A DNA stretch of 64,000 nt from positions 1-64,000 of the forward strand of contig NZ_SORO01000001.1 in the NCBI RefSeq assembly GCF_004368965.1, written 5' to 3'. Below are positions 45,873-54,241 of the stretch, piece by piece. The stretch comes from Leptospira meyeri. GTDB taxonomy: Bacteria > Spirochaetota > Leptospiria > Leptospirales > Leptospiraceae. The position numbers were made by a program, and so were the translations under genes. The stretch's first letter is position 1. Every line of letters starts with the position of its first letter. The notes beneath the pieces were generated by a model. That model was not told the DNA's origin, made no database searches, and was given only the letters and a program-made list of their open reading frames with translations.

Positions 45873-46545
45873 AAAAATTTCCATTGGTTCCGGCCTCACA
45901 ACCAACATTCTTTTTGAATGCGATGAGTTTTTGTTAGCTGAAAAACCAGCGGGAATTCCAGTTCATGAAACCAAAGACCCGAATCGGTTGGATTTTACAA
46001 GGTCACTTGCAACAAAACTTGGTCTCACTGAACTTCGTACCGCCAATCGTTTGGATTTGGGAACCAGTGGGATTGTCCTTCTGGGAAAAACTCAAAGTAA
46101 AAATAAAGAAATCGATTTTTTATTAAAAGAGGCCATAAAAGAATATATTTTTTTATGTCATGGTATTCCCGATTGGAAAGAAAAACGGTTTGAGTGTTTT
46201 TTAAAAGATGGAAATAAGGAAGTGAAAGTGGTGAGGAGTGGGGGAAAAAAAGCCATTACGGAATTTCAAATTCTTTCTGTATACCCGAAGGAAAACATTT
46301 CTTTTGGTATGGCAAAAATTTTAACTGGAAGAAGGCACCAAATTCGCGTTATGCTTAGGGAGTTAGGTTTTCCTGTTCTCGGAGATCCAGTGTATTCGTT
46401 ATCGAACCAGTCAAAGAAAGAACAAAGAATGTACCTTCATTCCTTTCGATTGTGCTTTACCGACTTCCAGGGGAAAAAACAGTGGGTGGAAACAGAGATT
46501 CCTCCAGAATTTTCAAATCGAATTGGGAAATCGCTTTCTCTTTAG
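45856..46545 (+). CDS. RluA-type RNA pseudouridine synthase, 229 aa
   Basis: The catalytic region reads NRLDLGTSGIVLLGKT, where the Asp of RLD is the nucleophile; the usual HRLD starts with Asn here. LTGRRHQIRVMLRELGFPVLGDPVYS is the later RluA hallmark. There is no S4 domain, and the length is short for the family. It converts uridine to pseudouridine in rRNA or tRNA; the site cannot be told. The TTG start overlaps the DUF2797 gene by 17 bases. Confidence 0.88.
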   Translation: MKSPHKKISIGSGLTTNILFECDEFLLAEKPAGIPVHETKDPNRLDFTRSLATKLGLTELRTANRLDLGTSGIVLLGKTQSKNKEIDFLLKEAIKEYIFLCHGIPDWKEKRFECFLKDGNKEVKVVRSGGKKAITEFQILSVYPKENISFGMAKILTGRRHQIRVMLRELGFPVLGDPVYSLSNQSKKEQRMYLHSFRLCFTDFQGKKQWVETEIPPEFSNRIGKSLSL

Positions 46546-46556
46546 ATACAAAATAA

Positions 46557-47048
46557 ATGAAACACGAAGTTTTTCACCTTTTTATCCAAGAACAGAAATT
46601 ATACAAAACTCTTTCTCGAATTGCTAAATACTTATCCATTGGATTTCTGATAATCTATTTGTATTTGCTATTTAGCTCTAGTTATACGGCAAGTCCACTC
46701 ATTGTGGTGATTAATTATCTTGCCATCCTAACTAGTTTTTCAGGAATCATTACGTTTAAATACTTTGAAATCCCGACTTTACTTTTGGAAGTTTTTACGG
46801 AAGGTTCTTCGGCCGCATTTTTTCAACTAGGAAAAGAAGAACGTCAGTTTGTATGGAGAAAGGCAGGTAGGGAAGACATTCTTCCATCCGATCCCTCCCC
46901 AGAACTCATCATCCGGGAACTCTATTTGTTTGATCGTTATCCGTGGAAACGAATTGGTAAAATTTACACAGTGGTGTATTTAACCCTTATCCTTAGTTCT
47001 ATTTTTTATCTTACTTCCGTCTATCTAGAGACAGGATTTCAAAACTAA
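46557..47048 (+). CDS. membrane protein of unknown function, 163 aa
   Basis: Two membrane segments near residues 25-43 and 48-68 and a third near 138-156 enclose a soluble loop with QFVWRKAGREDILPSDPS. The ATG at 46557 is 11 bases after the pseudouridine synthase stop, so the gene probably belongs to the same operon. I recognise no family. Confidence 0.7.
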   Translation: MKHEVFHLFIQEQKLYKTLSRIAKYLSIGFLIIYLYLLFSSSYTASPLIVVINYLAILTSFSGIITFKYFEIPTLLLEVFTEGSSAAFFQLGKEERQFVWRKAGREDILPSDPSPELIIRELYLFDRYPWKRIGKIYTVVYLTLILSSIFYLTSVYLETGFQN

Positions 47049-47096
47049 GAAAGCAATTTTCCTTGTCTTACTGTCTCTCGGTAAAAACCTATCCCT

Positions 47097-48194
47097 ATGG
47101 CTTTGAATTGTGGAATTGTAGGTCTCCCGAACGTCGGTAAGTCGACTATCTTTAATGCTCTCACGAAGGCAGGAGCTCAAGCTGCCAACTATCCGTTTTG
47201 TACCATCGAACCAAATACCGGAGTTGTGGAAGTACCGGATGAAAGATTGAACCGTCTGGCAGAAGTATATAAACCAAAACGTACTGTTCCCACCATGATT
47301 GAGTTTGTGGACATCGCAGGCCTTGTCAAAGGGGCAAGCCAAGGGGAAGGACTTGGAAATCAGTTTTTATCTCATATCCGCGAAGTGGATGCAATTTGTC
47401 ATGTAGTCCGTGCTTTCCAAGACGAGAACATAACACATGTTCATGGGAAAGTTGATCCTATCGAGGACATTACAGTCATCAATTACGAATTAATTTTAGC
47501 TGATTTGGATAGTTTGGAAAAACAACAACAGCGAGTTGCCAAAACTGCCAAAACTGGAAACAAAGAGGCGGCAGAAATCCTTTCGGTTATGGATAAAATT
47601 TTAGATGCCTTAAAAAAAGGAAATCGTGCCTCTACTGTAGATCTGGGAGAGGAAGAAAAGAAAATTGCTAAAAAATTCAATTTAATCACAATAAAGCCAG
47701 TATTGTATGTTGCTAATATTTTAGATTCTGATGTCAAAACCAGTGAAAATCCACTTGTTAAAACCATCATCGATTTTGCGTCCAAAGAAAATGCACCTGT
47801 TGTTGTGTTATGTGGTCGTTTTGAAGAAGAAATCTCTGGACTAGAAAAAGAAGACCAACTTGCTTTTTTAGAAGAGATCGGCGAAAAAGAATCTGGTTTA
47901 TCGCGAATGATCCGGGCTTCTTATAAACTTCTTGGACTTTTGACTTTTTTTACGGCAGGTGTGGAAGAGGTTCGTGCTTGGACCACCCACCAAGGGAGCA
48001 CAGGACCTGTGGCTGCCAGCGTCATCCATTCCGATTTTGAAAAAGGATACATCCGGGCGGAGGTCATGCGTTATGAAGACATTGACAGAACCGGAGATGC
48101 TACCAAGGTCAAGGATGAGGGCAAACTCCGTGTAGAAGGAAAGGAATACATTGTCCAAGACGGGGATGTGATTTATTTCCGAGTGAACGCATAA
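47097..48194 (+). CDS. ychF: redox-regulated ATPase YchF
   Basis: YchF is an Obg-type P-loop protein that prefers ATP and binds ribosomes. GLPNVGKST (8-16) is Walker A, and [20 protein letters not shown] is the G3 region. The usual NKxD reads NILDSD (around 205-210), in line with ATP use. The C-terminal TGS domain ends [13 protein letters not shown]. At 365 residues it has the normal length. A perfect terminator follows its stop. Confidence 0.96.
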   Translation: MALNCGIVGLPNVGKSTIFNALTKAGAQAANYPFCTIEPNTGVVEVPDERLNRLAEVYKPKRTVPTMIEFVDIAGLVKGASQGEGLGNQFLSHIREVDAICHVVRAFQDENITHVHGKVDPIEDITVINYELILADLDSLEKQQQRVAKTAKTGNKEAAEILSVMDKILDALKKGNRASTVDLGEEEKKIAKKFNLITIKPVLYVANILDSDVKTSENPLVKTIIDFASKENAPVVVLCGRFEEEISGLEKEDQLAFLEEIGEKESGLSRMIRASYKLLGLLTFFTAGVEEVRAWTTHQGSTGPVAASVIHSDFEKGYIRAEVMRYEDIDRTGDATKVKDEGKLRVEGKEYIVQDGDVIYFRVNA

Positions 48195-48196
48195 AA

Positions 48197-48222
48197 AAAA
48201 TCCCGACCTTCGTCGGGATTTT
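48197..48222 (+). terminator. Rho-independent terminator after ychF
   Basis: AAAATCCCGAC (48197-48207) pairs perfectly with GTCGGGATTTT (48212-48222) around CTTC. The A run before and T run after let it work in both directions, though the next minus-strand gene ends about 100 bases further on. Confidence 0.9.
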
Positions 48223-48327
48223 GAAGTGAACTAGTTTGGAAAAGAAAGTTGGTTCCAAAATTAGGAACCTTTTCTCAACTTATTAATGCTTTATACCATC
48301 TTGTTTATTGCATGTTCACAAAAAAAA

Positions 48328-48861
48328 TTACGATTGTAACATAAAATGATAACGTCCAATTTCCTTGCCCGATTCAAAAATGGCGAGTTCTGGACTGGAA
48401 TCTAAGGTAATCGGGGAATCAAACATAGATTGAGACCCGAGTTTCGGGAGAGTTTCTACGGGAGCTCCATCTATAAACAGTTTTGCAGAAAGTCGGTCGC
48501 AATTGATTCCTTCTACCGAAAGGAAAACTTGGTTTTTTTCGGCATTGGGCTGGAAAACAAAATCCAAATCCCTTCCTCCCACCTGCCGATGGACTCGGAA
48601 AGCCCCGCTTACATTTCCTGATCCGCGAAACGCCAACTCTGGAGTCACTAGATTTGTGTCTCCCTCGTCGCTTGTGAGCAGTTTCAATTGGTCTTTCACA
48701 AATTGAAGGTAAATTTGTATGCTGGAACCCTTATTGGGAAGAACAGTTTCCAAGATCCGATCGACCGTGGATGAGTCCGCATCTTCCCCTTGGGACATGA
48801 GGTAAAGGGCTTCTTTCAATTTGAGTCGGTTCATAAATTCATTCGGATCTTTTGGTTCCAT
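48328..48861 (-). CDS. protein of unknown function at the end of the CHAT operon, 177 aa
   Basis: The protein has an N-terminal helical part (residues 1-60) and a beta-rich C-terminal part with charged strands, and no signal peptide or membrane span. It starts 18 bases after the ECF sigma factor gene on the same strand, so it is probably the last gene of that operon. It could be the regulator of the sigma factor or a substrate of the CHAT protease; both are guesses from position. Confidence 0.7.
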   Translation of the reverse strand: MEPKDPNEFMNRLKLKEALYLMSQGEDADSSTVDRILETVLPNKGSSIQIYLQFVKDQLKLLTSDEGDTNLVTPELAFRGSGNVSGAFRVHRQVGGRDLDFVFQPNAEKNQVFLSVEGINCDRLSAKLFIDGAPVETLPKLGSQSMFDSPITLDSSPELAIFESGKEIGRYHFMLQS

Positions 48862-48879
48862 TGTATTTATTTCCCCCCG

Positions 48880-49449
48880 CTACGGCTTTATTTCCTTTGT
48901 AAGGATTTTTTTTATCTTTTCTTTTGCTCGATTGGCCCTAGCTAGGACAGTCCCTAGGGGAACATCGAGGATTTCCGCAATTTCTTTAAACTTGTAACCT
49001 TTTAGCCTGAGGATGAGAATTTCCTTATGAGCTTCATCCAAACCTTCAATGAGATCATAAAACTCGCGTTTTTCTTCCCAAGCAAAGTAGACGTCTTCCT
49101 GGTTTTGCCTATCATCCAAAATATCGATACTCAAATCCAAAGAAATTCCCTCTCGATATTCATACCGACGAATGGATCTTGTCTGAGACATACTGATATT
49201 TTTAGAAATTTCACTTAAATAGATAATAAATGCAGGCAAACTGTCCCCTTTGAATTTTCGAAGGAGGTGGTAATCGTTTTCTGTAAGTTTGAGATAAACC
49301 TGTTGGGAAGTGTCTGTGACTTCCTCTCTAGGAACGTAATGGGCACAAGTTCCAATGATGAGCCGATGGAATCTTCGGATCAACTCCTGCCAGGCCGAAC
49401 TCTTTCCCAGTAGGCAGTTATCGATTAACTTCCGTATCTCATCACTCAT
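48880..49449 (-). CDS. ECF-type sigma factor in the CHAT operon, 189 aa
   Basis: Region 2 (VTDTSQQVYLKLTENDYHLLRKFKGDS, about residues 50-72) and region 4 (EILILRLKGYKFKEIAEILD then LGTVLARANRAKEKI, about 140-175) are clear. The RYEYREG stretch between them is the linker. The ATG at 49449 overlaps the previous stop (ATGA); a start at 49482 would extend into that gene and is less likely. No anti-sigma with a membrane span lies next to it, so control may come from another operon member. Confidence 0.85.
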   Translation of the reverse strand: MSDEIRKLIDNCLLGKSSAWQELIRRFHRLIIGTCAHYVPREEVTDTSQQVYLKLTENDYHLLRKFKGDSLPAFIIYLSEISKNISMSQTRSIRRYEYREGISLDLSIDILDDRQNQEDVYFAWEEKREFYDLIEGLDEAHKEILILRLKGYKFKEIAEILDVPLGTVLARANRAKEKIKKILTKEIKP

Positions 49450-50474
49450 ATTTCTTTCACCGATTGGACGGAATTTTTGCAAGATATCATTACGTTTTCT
49501 AATCTTTTTTGGAAATGGTGGGATCGAAATAAAGTTTGCCTGATGAACCGAACTCGTGTTTGGTTCGTTTGCGAAAAAGAAAATTGGTCTTTTGTTGTGA
49601 ATCGCCCATAGTCGCTAAAAAAACCAAAAAATCCTAAGATTCGAATTTTCGGATTAGTATTTGGAATTTCTTCTAAACAAGTTTGAAATTCATTTAACGT
49701 ATTGATTTGGTCAGTGTCAAAATCTGGATCAACTTTCCATTCTTCTATCAAAGATAAATAGAATTTTTTGGATTCGGTATTTTCTTCGTTTAAGTTAGAA
49801 GCTGACCAAGGGTTTTGTTTTGAATAATAAAACAACTGGTAGGTGCTTCTGTTCTGTTGTTTCATATCATGCAAAAGTCGTAAAATCAAAGTTTTTCTTC
49901 TGGCCTCTGGCATATCAGAATATAACACACGATTAATAGCCAAAGTGTATTCTCTTTCTTTTCCTAAAAATAAAACTTCGTGGGATTTGTATAAATTTGA
50001 AAAAACGTAAATTGTTTTTTCCCATTCGTTTCTTAATTCTTCTAGAAGGGGAATGAGTTCTTCGTTTTTTATCTCAGATTCTAAAATTTCAAATTTAGGT
50101 AAAACAATTAAATCGAATATTTTTTTCTTCGTTTGTTTTTCGAGTTGAATTTGTTCTTCTTTATTTGCAGTAACACATTGTCTTACAGTTAGAATGGCAT
50201 CATAAAAGGAAATATAACGTAAGATTTGTGTTAAGTCTTTGATCTCTGTTTGGTGACATGATTTCCAATAGAAAGAAAAATCCTCTTCTTCTGCTTCAGT
50301 GGCAGGTCTAATCATGTCACGTGTTTGAATGCCGTAGGCTTGGCTAAAAAGGTTTTGTTTTGAATAATATGAAGTCCATACATCCTCAAAAGATTTTGAT
50401 TTCGGGAACCACTGTGCTTGGATTGGGAAAGAGGAAAAAAAAACTATGATTAGAATGATTTTGAACTCTTTCAA
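49446..50474 (-). CDS. exported protein of unknown function in the CHAT operon, 342 aa
   Basis: A signal peptide (MKEFKIILIIVFFSSFPIQAQ) points to export. The mature protein is helical, with several Cys, Trp and Tyr residues and many charged pairs. I recognise no family. It overlaps both neighbours by four bases (ATGA on each side), so it is translated with the CHAT protease and the sigma factor. An outside sensor for the module is a reasonable guess. Confidence 0.7.
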   Translation of the reverse strand: MKEFKIILIIVFFSSFPIQAQWFPKSKSFEDVWTSYYSKQNLFSQAYGIQTRDMIRPATEAEEEDFSFYWKSCHQTEIKDLTQILRYISFYDAILTVRQCVTANKEEQIQLEKQTKKKIFDLIVLPKFEILESEIKNEELIPLLEELRNEWEKTIYVFSNLYKSHEVLFLGKEREYTLAINRVLYSDMPEARRKTLILRLLHDMKQQNRSTYQLFYYSKQNPWSASNLNEENTESKKFYLSLIEEWKVDPDFDTDQINTLNEFQTCLEEIPNTNPKIRILGFFGFFSDYGRFTTKDQFSFSQTNQTRVRFIRQTLFRSHHFQKRLENVMISCKNSVQSVKEI

Positions 50475-51814
50475 AATCCACTCCTGGTTTTGAATTCATA
50501 ATACATTTTCTCTTCTGATGTATCGCTTGATAAAATGGATTCTAATAGTTCTCTTTTTTGAGAATCATCTAAAAATTCATGTTTGGTATTTAAAAACTGA
50601 AGGGCCATTTTGCGGAATTCTGAATTCTTTAAATGAGAGATTTGAAGTAAAATCGGATCCTTGGGAGAGGCAGATTCTTCTTTTTGTCTTTTGGATTCTG
50701 CCTTGGGGATATTTTGGATTTCAAAACTCTCTACCTTGATAGGTTCTTTCCTTTCACCTAAAAAAACAATACAAAAAAATAAAAACAATAAAACAAAGGT
50801 TATGCCAGCTATTTTTCCAAACTTCCGATTTGATGTTTGAGTTGAAAAGTGAATTAAGCTAATTGCCGTTATGATCTCTTTTGAAGTTCCATTATATAAT
50901 GTTTTTCTAATTTTTTCCAAAGATTTGTGGGAACTTTTCGTTTTTAAAAATGAGTCCCAGAATTTGATTCCAATTGTCTTTGCTAAATTCGATTCCACCG
51001 GGAAAAGAAATCCGATTACTTCTTTGGCACCAGCTTTTAAAAAACTCGTAGTAAGCCCCGAATGTTCAATCGAGTCAAAAGAGGAGTGACAGCTGTTAAA
51101 AAAAACAAGATCCAGGTTGGTAAAAGAATGTTCTGCTATTTCTTTGGAATATAAAAAGTCGTTTGCGCCTAGTGGAATTCCGTTTTTTTCGGTGTGGCCT
51201 GCATAGTGTAGATACTTTGCTGACCCAATTTCTTCGATCAGCCTAACTCTTGTCAGGTTGTTTTCCTTTAGAATCCGTAAGTTTAATTTTTTTTCCAAAA
51301 TAGGATACAGGTTCGCACATTCTTCTTTTACAGTCGCAATTAAGTTTGGTTTTACTGGATTACAAACAAGTAAAACAGAATTTGTTTTTTGTTTGTTTTC
51401 TTTTTGAATGGTATCAATTCGGATTCCTCTTCGGTAATCTTTGTCTTGGAATAAAAAACCTTTCTGTGTTCGTAAAATTTCCCAAGGGATGGGTGAAAAC
51501 TCAGGATCGATGAGAAGCTGGATAGAATCTGGAAATCCGGGATAACGCCAAAAGGGGAGAGTTTTTCCAAAAACGATTTGTTCCAAACTATCCGATTTTT
51601 TTCCTAATTTTTTTAGGAATTCTTCTTTTGTGGGATTTTGTGAAAGAACTCTTTCGACAAATAGTGCCCAATCTTTTAGGAATTCGCTCAGGATTTTACC
51701 AGAGAATTTAGTTGTTCTTTCTACAGTCCCAAATTGATCCTGTTTTTCTTCCCAAATACATTCTCCATCTGTAAATTCTTCTCTGGAATATTTTGCGATA
51801 ATTCTGAGTTTCAT
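50471..51814 (-). CDS. membrane-anchored CHAT-domain caspase-like protease, 447 aa
   Basis: The CHAT domain spans about residues 95-300: IPWEIL (109-114) is the usual strand, the catalytic His is H207 in LHYAGHTEKNGIPLG and the catalytic Cys is C242 in FFNSCHSS. A single membrane span at about 335-353 follows, with a charged C-terminal tail (about 95 residues) on the other side. The N-terminus has no signal peptide, so the protease faces the cytoplasm. CHAT enzymes cut specific proteins after activation by a partner. It overlaps neighbours on both sides by four bases in an operon with an ECF sigma factor. Confidence 0.9.
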   Translation of the reverse strand: MKLRIIAKYSREEFTDGECIWEEKQDQFGTVERTTKFSGKILSEFLKDWALFVERVLSQNPTKEEFLKKLGKKSDSLEQIVFGKTLPFWRYPGFPDSIQLLIDPEFSPIPWEILRTQKGFLFQDKDYRRGIRIDTIQKENKQKTNSVLLVCNPVKPNLIATVKEECANLYPILEKKLNLRILKENNLTRVRLIEEIGSAKYLHYAGHTEKNGIPLGANDFLYSKEIAEHSFTNLDLVFFNSCHSSFDSIEHSGLTTSFLKAGAKEVIGFLFPVESNLAKTIGIKFWDSFLKTKSSHKSLEKIRKTLYNGTSKEIITAISLIHFSTQTSNRKFGKIAGITFVLLFLFFCIVFLGERKEPIKVESFEIQNIPKAESKRQKEESASPKDPILLQISHLKNSEFRKMALQFLNTKHEFLDDSQKRELLESILSSDTSEEKMYYEFKTRSGF

Positions 51815-52956
51815 ATTTCTTCAATGGATTGGAATTTTTGAATTAATTCCTTTGCTCTTAGTAACAACTGTTCTACTTCTTCTTTGGTCGTAAAATAACC
51901 CGTTGAGATTCGAATACAACGTAGCGCTTCCTCTTCCGTATAACCCATATGGAGAAGGGATTTTGAAGCTTCTCTTGCGCGAGATTTACAAGAACTTCCT
52001 GTGGAAACCAAAATTCCTTTTTCCTCCATTCCTAATAAAAAGAAATCAACAGCTTGGATTGGTAAAATGAGAAAGGTTGTATTGGGAAGTCGTTTTGAGT
52101 TTTTTGCAATGATAATACAACCCATTTCCTCTAAAGAAGTTTCGATCATAGATTGAAAAGATAGTAGTTTTTTGTTTTTTTCTTCCAGATGTTCCAATTG
52201 GAATTTTGATACTTTGTTTAAACATTCAATGGCAAAGGTATTTTCTGTTCCTGCTCTGTGATCATTTTCTTGGTTTCCACCACCAAACACACGAAAGTTT
52301 GGATTTATATTTGGTAAATAGGTCACAGCAGCTCCCATTCCTGCACCTATTTTATGGCCTGAAAAAGTATATCCGTCAAACAATGAAAAGGAGAGGTCAA
52401 CTTTACAAAAACCTTGCATCAGATCACTGTAAAAAAGTTGCCCATAATGTTTGGTGAGTTTTGAAATTTCTTCTGCTGGTTGGATGACACCCGTTTCGTT
52501 TCCTGCATAAAGGCAAATCACGGGTCTTGGGTTTTCTTTTAACTTTTGTTCCAGGTTTTGAATATGAACGATCCCAGATTTGTCAGTTTCGATTAAGTCA
52601 GCACTAAACCCATATGATTCTAAAGCCGCATACATGCTGGAATGTTCAAAAGGAGAAACAATAACGGAATCTAACTGGGGAAAGAGGACACGTAAACTTT
52701 GGACGAGTAAATAGTTTGACTCAGTCCCTGTTGCTGAAAAAACAAATTGTTTTTCATTGCCATTGGTTAAGGTAACTAAATACTTTCTAGTTAGTTCGAT
52801 TTTTCCTTGGTTTTTTAGGGAATACCTGGTGATTCCTGATGGATTGTAAAACTCTTTGAGATACGACGCCAAACAGGATTCCAGAATTTCTGCAAAAGGT
52901 GGGTGTGTGGCATTGTAATCAAAGTATTTTATGTCATTCGTTAAAGGGGATTTCAT
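51811..52956 (-). CDS. cysteine desulfurase-like PLP enzyme, 381 aa
   Basis: The NifS/IscS class V aminotransferase fold shows DYNATHPP at the start, TGTESN, EHSSMY, the PLP-binding K202 in FSGHKIGAG and the catalytic loop C323 in STGSSCKSRAREAS. In usual enzymes the loop is SSGSACSSG, so the loop here is altered. Desulfurases take sulfur from cysteine for Fe-S clusters and thiolation. Finding one between a CHAT protease and a TPR-like membrane protein is unusual. It overlaps the CHAT gene by four bases and the TPR-like gene by 23. Confidence 0.85.
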   Translation of the reverse strand: MKSPLTNDIKYFDYNATHPPFAEILESCLASYLKEFYNPSGITRYSLKNQGKIELTRKYLVTLTNGNEKQFVFSATGTESNYLLVQSLRVLFPQLDSVIVSPFEHSSMYAALESYGFSADLIETDKSGIVHIQNLEQKLKENPRPVICLYAGNETGVIQPAEEISKLTKHYGQLFYSDLMQGFCKVDLSFSLFDGYTFSGHKIGAGMGAAVTYLPNINPNFRVFGGGNQENDHRAGTENTFAIECLNKVSKFQLEHLEEKNKKLLSFQSMIETSLEEMGCIIIAKNSKRLPNTTFLILPIQAVDFFLLGMEEKGILVSTGSSCKSRAREASKSLLHMGYTEEEALRCIRISTGYFTTKEEVEQLLLRAKELIQKFQSIEEI

Positions 52957-54241
52957 CAGCTTCTTCGTAGCGACCCAGTTTGCGAAGGACGGATCTAGTT
53001 AAATTATGATAAGATTTCAAAATATCGTCTTTTTTTCCACCTACACTTCGTTCATCGACATTGCGTAGTTTTGATTTTAAGGAATCTAGGATGGTCAAAC
53101 TTTTAGAGTTTTCTTTGAGTTTATGATAAGATTCTGCTTCTTTCATTTTTGATTCAAATTCGTGAACAAGTAGTGCAGGGACGTTGATGTCTTCAATTTC
53201 TGAAGCAAGTTGGATATTGGCAGCTTCTTTGAATTCAGCTGCTGCACGTTTGTAATAGGATTCGTCTTCCTGGCCAAGCTGAAAAAATAACTCAGCCCGG
53301 CGGAATTTAAATTTTAAATACTCTCTTTCATCTGCCCCTACAAAATAGATGATTCTTTCATAAATATCATCCATTTCCCTTGGAGAAAAATTTTTCATTC
53401 CTGTTAGTAAAATTTGTCTGAGTAATGATTCTAAATAATCATTCGCCGAAACTTCAGAAAAATCGCTGCGTTTGATTGAAGATAAAACCACACTTCTTTT
53501 TTGAACAGCACTCAGTCCACTAGGAACTTTTTCTAATTCGGTTAGTTTCTTTAAGACAAAACTTTCTGTTTCCAACATATGTGTTTTGTAACCGAGGAGG
53601 ATTTCGCTTGGACGACAACTTGCCCAAGCAACGGATTCAATTTTTTTAGGAGCAAGGAGTTCTGGGCCTGAAAAACGTAACGCACGTTTGTAGTAGTCAA
53701 GAGCAGTCAAAACAGCTTCAATATGAGAATTCCAATAGTCTTTTGGATTGGGTCCGAGAGTCAGTTCACCTTGAGGAGCCATTCTTTGGAAAAGGGGAGA
53801 GCCCCAATCTTTGGCTTTTTCTCTCCAAGTGAGCTCTAAAAAATGATCCTCCACATGTTCTTTGCTTCGGAAATACAAACAGGCTTTTTCCATTAGAGCT
53901 AAATCCAAAGGTAAAATGGAGCCTTTGGTATTTTCTTCCGAACTAAAGAACTGGCCTATTGTTTGGAGGATGTCTGTTCCACCTTCTTTTCTGCCTTCAA
54001 GGACTGCATCGCCTTTGGCGATGAGCTGGTGCGCAATCCGGGGGTTGGGATAACCAAAAAACGAATTGTAGGCGAGGGTGAATTTGGCAAGGATGGTGTC
54101 CTTGTTTCTCAGAATCCATGGGAAAGTGATTGCCCACACGATGAGAACGGCCAGGATGTATTTTAAATTTTCTCGGAAGATCTGGTTCAAGGATTGTCCC
54201 TGTACCCGATCTTTGCCGGAATCTACTGATGTTTCAAGCAA
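52934..54241 (-). CDS. membrane-anchored TPR-like protein, 435 aa
   Basis: A polar head (residues 1-28) is followed by one membrane span (about 29-47) and a helical, TPR-like domain (helix pairs such as KFRRAELFFQLGQEDESYYKR and AESYHKLKENSKSLTILDSL). The TTG at 54241 is the only usable start in this frame before the membrane span. It overlaps the start of the divergent gene by 13 bases. It heads the six-gene CHAT operon. A scaffold or sensor role for the module is inferred. Confidence 0.75.
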   Translation of the reverse strand: MLETSVDSGKDRVQGQSLNQIFRENLKYILAVLIVWAITFPWILRNKDTILAKFTLAYNSFFGYPNPRIAHQLIAKGDAVLEGRKEGGTDILQTIGQFFSSEENTKGSILPLDLALMEKACLYFRSKEHVEDHFLELTWREKAKDWGSPLFQRMAPQGELTLGPNPKDYWNSHIEAVLTALDYYKRALRFSGPELLAPKKIESVAWASCRPSEILLGYKTHMLETESFVLKKLTELEKVPSGLSAVQKRSVVLSSIKRSDFSEVSANDYLESLLRQILLTGMKNFSPREMDDIYERIIYFVGADEREYLKFKFRRAELFFQLGQEDESYYKRAAAEFKEAANIQLASEIEDINVPALLVHEFESKMKEAESYHKLKENSKSLTILDSLKSKLRNVDERSVGGKKDDILKSYHNLTRSVLRKLGRYEEADEIPFNE

